Shown: positions 57,150 to 64,000 of the stretch, one piece after another
How positions within the stretch are numbered: the stretch's first letter is position 1
Layout: each line of letters opens with the position of its first letter
Origin: Aselliscus stoliczkanus
Taxonomy: Eukaryota; Chordata; Mammalia; Chiroptera; Hipposideridae
Reading direction: 5' to 3'
Assembly: GCA_033961575.1 (NCBI GenBank)
Contig: CM066736.1
Span: forward strand, 86,473,352 to 86,537,351
Length of the DNA: 64,000 nt
Position numbers and translations under genes: made by a program
Notes under the pieces: model-generated
What the model saw: the letters and a program-made list of their open reading frames with translations, nothing else
The model's database searches: none
What the model was told of the DNA's origin: nothing

Positions 57150-59260
57150 GGGTGTATATCCATAAATATATGCATATCTTTGTAAGATATGTAGTGCTGT
57201 TTTATGCATGTATACACACTTTTAATTTACCTAAAATAATTACGTTACATGTCTCGTTTATTTCTTACATTTTTTACTCAATGCTATGTTTTAGATCTAT
57301 GTTGCTGTTTATACATCCAGTTTCATTGGTTCCAATTGATACATAATATTCCATAGTGTGATTTCATCACATCTTATTTGTCTCTTCTCCTAGCGGAGGA
57401 CACCTAAATTGCCTCCAGCTCTTTGCTACCACATGACTTCATAAATGTCCTGTGCATGTCCTTTTATGAACCCATGGAGGATGTTCCCTAGAATACATAT
57501 AACAAAGAGTCAGGTTAGTCATGGGGCATGCATAAACTATAGCTAAATAGAGTCCCTCCTCATTATTTGCAGATTCTGTATTTGAAATTTTGCTTATTCA
57601 CTAACCCCAAAACCAATACTCATGGCACTTTCAGAGTCACCCATAAACATGCCCAAAGCAGCAAAATATCTGAGTTACCCATGTGAACACACCCAGCTGA
57701 CATTTAACAAGGCAACACTCTGCCTTCTTGTTTCAGTTCATACTGTAGATGAGTGTCATTTCCATGGTCTGTTTAGTGCCATGATTTTTGCATTTTTTGT
57801 TTGTTTGTTATTTTGCTGCTTAAAATGGTATCCAAGCATAACGTTGAATTCCTGTCTAGGGCTCCTAAGCACGTAATCTGTGCTATGCCTTATGGAGACA
57901 ATACATGTGTTAGATAAGATTCGTTCAGGCGTGAGTGCTTTTGGCCAAGTTCAGTATTGATGAATCAACAATATATATTAAATAAGGTGCCTTTAAAGAG
58001 AAAAACCCACCAAACAAGTTATGTATTTGATCAGTTGATGAAAATGTTGTGATCAAAAGCTCACAAGAATCTAACCCTGTATTTCCCCCAGAAGAAGGAT
58101 ACGTTATCTGCTAATTCAGTGCTCACAGCAATTCTGTAGAATGTTAACTTCCACAAATAATAAGAATTGACTATACTTTGATAGTGTTTCCTAGAACAGT
58201 TGTATCCTTTACACTCCCAGCAGTAATAGACTAGAGAGTTCCCATCTCCCCACACCTTTACCAACATTTGGTATTATCATACTCTCTAATTTTTTCCCAT
58301 CTTTCTGAAGCTAAAGTGGTACCTCATTCTGTTTAATTTGCATCTCTGATTACTAATGGATTATCTCTGTAAATACTTGCCAGCAGCCAGCATTTCCCCT
58401 TATGTGAATCACTTACTGAGAACCTTTGCTCATTTACTTTGGATTTCCTGCTTTATTTTATTGGTTTCACAACTTCTCTGTGTTTGTTCCTTGGCAACTT
58501 TAAATATTGCAATTATGTTCTCAAATTTGTAACCTGTCCTTCACTGAACAGAAATTCTTAATTTTGATATACTCAAATTCATCACATTTTTTGTACCTTT
58601 TGGTATGTGAGTGTTTAGCCTTTCCTCACCACTGCTTCACTGTTGAGGTATTCCCAACATTTTCTTTCACTAGCTTCTTAGGTTTATCTTCACATTTATA
58701 TCTGAATCCACATAGAATCCTCTCTGTCTAACATGTAAGGTAGGAATTCTGTTTTGTTTTTTTTCATATTGGAAGCCATTTTTTTCTCAAATCTATCTTT
58801 AAAATCTATCCTTTTTCATTGTTTTATAGTGCTATCTTTATCAATTTCAAATTCCTGTACACCTTGTCTACTTCTGAGCTATTTTGTTCTATTATCTATT
58901 TGCCTATGGCTATGCCAGCACCATATTATTTTCTTAATATAGCTTTGCAGTATGTCTTTTTACCTACCCAATCCAGGAAACTTATCACCTTTTGTATATA
59001 TAAAAAATTTACTTATCTATTTGTTTGTCTTTATTCTTCTGTTTAAATTTGGAATGTGTTTGTAAGCTACCTCAAAAATCTAGCAATAAATGTTTTGAGA
59101 TTGCCTTATGCTACCCCTCCCACTTATTTGACATAACTCCCTATATGTTCAAATCTTCTTTTAAGTCTTTCATTCAAATTTTTAATTTTTTCAACAAACA
59201 TGGTGGTCATTTTTGATAGTATAAATCTCATTTGTGTTACTATTGTAAAAAGCATTAAAT
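57150..59260 (-). repeat. Old L1 3' part, split by Tigger
   Basis: Reversed L1 3' UTR and ORF2 end, 57150-57549 and 58174-59260 (GATACATAATATTCCATAGTG, CACTCCCAGCAGTAATAGA, AATTTGCATCTCTGATTAC). Confidence 0.7.
57550..58173 (+). mobile_element. Tigger-like (pogo) DNA transposon remnant
   Basis: Inverted ends TAGAGTCCCTCCTCATTATTT and, read in reverse, TAGTCAATTCTTATTATTT, with TA on both sides (57548-57549 and 58174-58175). The inside matches the start of a Tigger transposase, which resembles the CENP-B DNA-binding part (AACGTTGAATTCCTGTCTAG, AGATAAGATTCGTTCAGGC, GAATCAACAATATATATTAA). Broken by stops. Confidence 0.75.
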
Positions 59261-59509
59261 TTTTTTCTAGTCATTAAGCTAGAAAAGAACATCAATTTTT
59301 AGCTTGTATAAGAGGTTCCCAATCATAGCCTTTATCATACTGAATTATAATTACCTTGTTATTATTTGTTTGTATTACAAGCCAGGTGTGGATAGGCACA
59401 GGATGTTTTTCATATCTGTATGCCAGCACCTCTCAAAGGGCCTGGCAGCCAGTAGTAGCATAATAAATAGGTCAGCCCTTGGCATGTGGTGTTAATCAAC
59501 ATTAGTTTC

Positions 59510-59700
59510 CTCCCACTCTTTAAACAATCATCTCATCAGATGCCACGTCATAGAGATGAATATCCACATGTCCAAAGAGAGAGCGGATATGTTTCCCAAA
59601 GACTCACAGTAAATTAAAGAAAAACTGGAGCCACAGTGCAGGTCTCCTGGCTGAGATCCATTTCATTTCCATTAAGCTGTCACTGCTCATTAAGTGCCCC
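59510..59700 (-). repeat. MIR (weak)
   Basis: Reverse MIR-like order ending in CTGGAGCCACAGTGCAGGT. Confidence 0.45.
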
Positions 59701-59889
59701 TCCCTTTAACCTCACGGGAAGCACAGATTCTTTGAGAGATGGAGCAAAGAGAGCAGTTATCATTTGAATCCCTGGATCAGCCATATCTGAAACCAAACCA
59801 TCCCCTTGGACTTCCCAGTTAAGTGAACAAATAGATCCTGCATTTTGCCCAAGCTGCTGCATCGGACATTTGTCATTATATTGGGCAGC

Positions 59890-60010
59890 AGGAGACCAGG
59901 ATTCCAGTTAAGCTTTGTCTCAGCTTTGCCATGTGTCCCTCACCGAGCCCTTACCAGTCTCTTCTCTCTGTAAGATGAAGGGCATAGACCAAGATGTCCA
60001 TAAGGGCCCT
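59890..60010 (+). repeat. MIR fragment
   Basis: GCCATGTGTCCCTCACCGAG and CTCTGTAAGATGAAGGGCA. Confidence 0.5.
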
Positions 60011-60589
60011 TCTAAATCGGACCCTCTAGGATGCTAAAAAAGTGCTTTACAGGTCCAGGGATCTCAACGCTCTTAAAAAGGGCAGCCGTCAGTGGGCATT
60101 CTGAATTAACTACTTTCCCCAGTGCCTTTTCCTTTAAATCAAATTGGTAATATCCACTCATTCAACAGACATCTATAAAGAAAAAACTATAACTAGGCAT
60201 AGGAAATAGAGAGATGAACAAGACAACATTCTTGTCCTCATGGGGTCTACAGTCAAGTGAGAGCACAGACCACAAGTAAATAAATAAACAAGGTGATTAA
60301 GGTTTATGTAGTGCTATTAACGCAATAAACCATCAGATACATAGGTGGTAGACTTGGTTAACACTGCGACTTCAGGTAAGTCATTTTCCCATTATGGGCC
60401 TCATTTCTTTCTCTGGAAGGGGGTGGGGATGAGCACAGGGTGATTTACCTGCTGCACGGCCATGACAGTGAGAGAACCAGAGTTGCTGGAGGCTACCCCA
60501 CCTGCGCTCTGGTTGAGGAGAGCAGACTCACTCAGGACTCGGGGAATGGATAGGGAAGAACAGAGAAGAACAGAGAACCAATAATCAGT

Positions 60590-60790
60590 GCCACTGAGCA
60601 CTTGCTCTGGGCCATGCACTGTGTCCAGGGCCTTCGGTCATGGTTTCTGAGTTTCACAACAAGCCAGCAGTGTAAGAATTACTGCTTCCATTTTACAGAA
60701 GGAGAAACTGAGGTCCTGAAATATGATGTCACTCTACCAATGGCAGAAAGAGTTTTCAAGATCAGGTTTCTCAGACTCTAAATCTGATGC
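60590..60790 (-). repeat. MIR
   Basis: GAGCACTTGCTCTGGGCCATG, CCATTTTACAGAAGGAGAAAC, CACTCTACCAATGGCAGAAA. Confidence 0.75.
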
Positions 60791-61164
60791 TGATTCAGCT
60801 ATTAGAAAGATCTGAAGAAGACATGAAGAAGGATAATACTGAGACTTTGCATTTTGTGGGAAGGGAAGAGATGTGTGAGGGCTGAAAGTTTACGAGAGTG
60901 TTCTTAGAGCAGGCAGGTCATAAGCTGGGCCTTTGAGTGTGAGTGAGTTTGAGATGAGCCATTGGACTGATGAGACACTGGACTGAGCCCAGGCTACTGG
61001 ATCAAGTTAGGGGCACATAAAAGTAGTTCAGGAAAGAAGAGTCTGGAAATGTGGACTGGTCCCATAAAGAGCCTGGGGTGCCTTACTGAGGAGTATGGTC
61101 TTGGTTCCTGGGCATTCAGGAGCTGTCAGCGGTGGGCAAACAAGGGAGGGACGTAGCACAGGAG

Positions 61165-61290
61165 AGTAGATTTGGAGTCAGAGGACCTATGGTAGCCCCG
61201 TGGTTCTCCCACGTATTAGCTGTGTGCCCTCAGACAGTTTACTTCATGTCTCTCAACTTCAAATTCCTCATCTAAAACATTCCTCACTTA
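61165..61290 (+). repeat. MIR fragment
   Basis: GATTTGGAGTCAGAGGACCT, GTATTAGCTGTGTGCCCTCA. Confidence 0.65.
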
Positions 61291-61574
61291 AAGAGCTGTG
61301 TCCTTTGCTGTATCCTCAAGCACCTGATTCAGGATCCATCATTTAATAGGTGTTCCATAGATGTTTATAAAATGAATTAAGATTAAAAAACTGCCTATCC
61401 CAAAGACCTAAATATAAGAGTTAAAAGTATAAAACTTAGAAGAAAACTTAGAGAAAGAGCTTCATGACACTGGATTTGTCCATGATTTTTTGGATATGAC
61501 AATGAAAGCATAGGCAACAAAAGAAAAAAAAAAAAACAGAAAAATTGGGCTTCATCAAAATGAAAGTCTTTTCT

Positions 61575-62053
61575 GGGGCTGGCCGAGTGGCTCCGTTGGT
61601 TCGATTCAGGGTTGCTGGTTCTATTCCCACATGGGCAAGTGAATGCTGCGCCCGAACTGAGCTGTCGCTGAGCTACCAACAAGTGGCAGGATGGCTCGGC
61701 TGATGTAACAACAAGATTGCCTGCTCGATGGTGGGCTATGCCCACCCACAACTAAGACTGAACTCGACACCTTGAGCTGAGCTGCCGTCCGGATGGCTCA
61801 GTGGATAGGGTGTGCGCTCTTAACAACAAGACTGCTGGTTCGACTCCCGCATGGGATGGTGGCTACACCCACCTGCAACAAAGATTGAACACAGCACCTT
61901 GAGCTTAGAAGCCACGAGCTGCAGACAGGAAACCAGATGGCAACTGGCGCCCTCCACAACGAAGATTGAAGAACAACAACTTGGCTGGTCCCCTTCCCCA
62001 ATTCCCCAACACTGTTCCCCTCCCCAAATTGCCCAATAAAATCTTTAAAAACA
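61575..62053 (+). mobile_element. Composite tRNA-derived SINE in L1
   Basis: GGGGCTGGCCGAGTGGCTCCG to CCCAATAAAATCTTTAAAAAC. Three tRNA-like modules; imperfect target duplications (AAAATGAAAGT..CTTTTCT before, AAAATGAAAGTTCTTTCT after). Confidence 0.88.
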
Positions 62054-62113
62054 AAAATGAAAGTTCTTTCTTCATCAAAGATACTATCAAGGTACTAAAA
62101 AGGCAATTCACAG

Positions 62114-62220
62114 GGCCGGCCGAGTGGCGCGGTGGTTAAGTGCTGGCTTGGGAAGCCAGTGGCCCCGGTTCGGTCCTACATATGAGGGCCAGTGACACGG
62201 CCCTCAAAAAAAAAAAAAAT
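62114..62220 (+). mobile_element. Short tRNA-head SINE in L1
   Basis: GGCCGGCCGAGTGGCGCGGT, CTGGC-TTGGGAA-GCCAG, GGTTCGGTCC, A tail. Target duplications GGCAATTCACAG (62102-62113) and GGCAACTCACAG (62221-62232). Confidence 0.92.
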
Positions 62221-62494
62221 GGCAACTCACAGAATGGGAGAAAATATCTGCAAAGCATATATCTCATAAGGGATTAACATCTAGAATATATGAAGAGCTA
62301 TAACTAAACAACAACAAAACCAACACCACTAATTATTAGGGAAATGTAAATCAAAACCACAATGAAATACCACTTCATTCCCATTAGGATGGCTACTATC
62401 AAAAACAAATAAACAAACAAACTACAACAGAAGAAAAAAACAAGAAAATAACCAGTGTTGGTGAGGGTGTGGAGAAATTGGAACCGTGTGCATA

Positions 62495-64000
62495 CATGTG
62501 AAGGCCTCGCCTAGGGCGTGGCCCCTAGTGAGTACCCAGCACAGGACGGTACTGCAGAGGGAGGGTGATTTCTGTGATGAGCACCGTGCACTTCATGCAA
62601 CGCAACACTAAAGTTCTGCTCTTAGATGATGAAACCGTTCCGTGATTATCTTGGCCCTTGTACTTTTCCTGTAAGTGCACAGGGTCCCCCTGAGGTTACT
62701 CTCCCCCACAGAAGGACCCAGCCCAGTGGAGGATGGATGGGTCTGCCTCAGACACATACACACATATCTACCTCCCCTCTCCCCACCACCCAAGCTTCCA
62801 AATACCCTAATTGGCCTCCAGAGGGGAAACAGATCTCATTGAAGGGCCCTAATTAATCCCTAGGAATCCGGGTCCCCACATTCTCCTCGCACTCCACTCC
62901 AACTCCCCAGTTATTTGTTCCAGACAAGGAAGGAACTTGGCAGACTCCCCGAGGAAAGGGGGGGCCTTGGGAGGGTAACATGTGTGGTTTGTGCCAACTG
63001 TTGTAATGAGGCCCCAGGAGAAGCTGCTTCGTTGAGGCAGACCCACAACTTGGAGAGTGAATGCTGAGCACCCTTCCCAGCACCTTCCCCGGCTGCACAC
63101 CCACACCCGCCTTTGCCCCACGTCATAGGCATGTGAGTTCTCACCTGGCTTCCCCAGGGGCATCTAATCTGGGCATCACTGTTCATACAGCTCTTTCTGT
63201 CCCATGGTTCTAGAGGCATGGTCTGTGTCACTGCCCTGGCGGGGTGTCACTGCTGGAGGTCCTGCCCTCACAAGAGCTATTTCTGTTACGTACTTCTGGT
63301 TGTCCTTTCAGGCCCAGAGCAAATACTCCTCTGTGAAGTTTCAGCCATGTGCCAGACAGGCCACCTTGTTCTGTGTGGAGCACCCATGGTTTGTGGCTCC
63401 TGGCAGGGCTCTTAGCACTGTGGGCCCTGGAACAGAACCAGTCATGCGCATATCATTCACCCTGGCAGATCCCAGCTCCAGAAGTGAGTAAAAGCTGGAT
63501 CTGAGGCGGAGGAGGCCTCAGTCTTGGTTCTACACTATTATCGTCTTTACTCCGAAGTGATGCTCTGCATTGTGTTTATAGCTATTATTAAAACGGGTTC
63601 TGCAGCCAAATAGAATTAGGAAGCAAGACATAAAGGTTTCCTTACTGCAGGACTCCTCAGAGCCTTTACTATGTCCACATCCATGTCTACTGTGACTCTC
63701 TAGCAAGGTTATAGGAGTGCAACCGTTCTTAAACTTTTTGACTATAGATCTTTTTGACTCCTGAGCATCTTATGGGACCAGTATTGCATAGAATGACTCT
63801 GGAAAATTCTGACCTAGATGACAATGCATATGCACTCAGTCCAACTTGGGGGAAAATCATTTTAGAGCTTCACTTTACACCATATGCCCAAATAAAACCT
63901 AAGCAAATTAAAGAATGAAATGTGAAAATGAAGCTATAAAAAAGAATGGAAATGTAGGCATGGACTGAGGATTCCCAGGGTCGGGCACTGGGCCTAAGCC
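62495..64000. other. No gene recognised; low-repeat sequence
   Basis: GC-richer than the preceding kilobases, with few recognisable repeats. Several overlapping frames of 60-106 codons on both strands, none with a recognisable domain. Could be flanking unique sequence of a neighbouring gene. Confidence 0.35.

Larger units (their letters stand above)
61390..62490 (+). mobile_element. L1 fragment with two nested SINEs
   Basis: L1 ORF2 end: AAAGCATAGGCAACAAAAG, TTGGGCTTCATCAAAATGAA, CCCATTAGGATGGCTACTAT. SINEs at 61575-62053 and 62114-62220. Confidence 0.85.

Noticed and set aside
62849..63231. Three overlapping frames near the right edge
   Set aside because: None has a recognisable domain or clear splice sites; could be tested against transcripts of a neighbouring gene.

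Overview
The window is mammalian nuclear DNA: single-exon olfactory receptor genes lie in non-coding sequence packed with MIR, L2, L1, Tigger, ERVL and tRNA-derived SINE copies, with no operons or bacterial signals. The young composite SINEs (tRNA-like head with A and B boxes, a body, and a tail ending in AATAAAATCTTT) and two short DNA-transposon MITEs suggest a bat, perhaps a rhinolophoid or other Yinpterochiropteran. That assignment is an inference from remembered repeat types and was not tested.

The only protein-coding genes I can support are four tandem copies of an odorant receptor that I recognise as OR2AT4-like (family 2, class II). All are on the + strand: copy A (13880-14848), copy B (24263-25234), copy C (33604-34575) and copy D (52493-53496). 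A, B and C are intact, at 322, 323 and 323 codons. D is a pseudogene: its start codon is lost, it has a 1-base deletion near the N-terminus, a TAG before TM6-TM7, and its normal stop is lost. C is closest to human OR2AT4 as I remember it; A and B form a second type that differs in extracellular loop 2. Each coding exon is preceded, 42-61 bases upstream, by a pyrimidine tract and an AG acceptor, which fits the usual receptor layout of a non-coding 5' exon spliced to one coding exon.

Each receptor sits at the 3' end of a duplicated block of about 3.6-5.5 kb (A about 9.4-14.9 kb, B 21.7-25.3, C 29.3-34.6, D 48.8-53.5). The blocks are old and diverged outside the genes. Within the genes, long tracts are identical or nearly so, which points to repeated gene conversion. 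A 159-base tract is identical in all four copies, while the adjoining loop 2 patch differs strongly in C.

Layout: 1-9.4 kb is MIR and L2 sequence with SINEs and a piggyBac-like MITE; 9.4-14.9 is unit A; 15-21.7 is SINEs, an unassigned stretch and an internally deleted L1; 21.7-25.3 is unit B; 25.4-28.8 is L1 fragments and unassigned sequence; 29.3-34.6 is unit C, with an 81-base mariner-like MITE; 34.8-47.9 is a nest of L1 elements with SINEs inserted; 47.9-48.7 is an ERVL pol remnant; 48.8-53.5 is unit D; 53.5-64 is unassigned sequence, L1, L2, Tigger, MIR and SINEs. I found no CRISPR, rRNA, functional tRNA or multi-exon gene. No new molecular system is evident. The most notable signals are the conversion mosaic in the receptors, a dead copy overwritten by a living one, and the modular SINE family.
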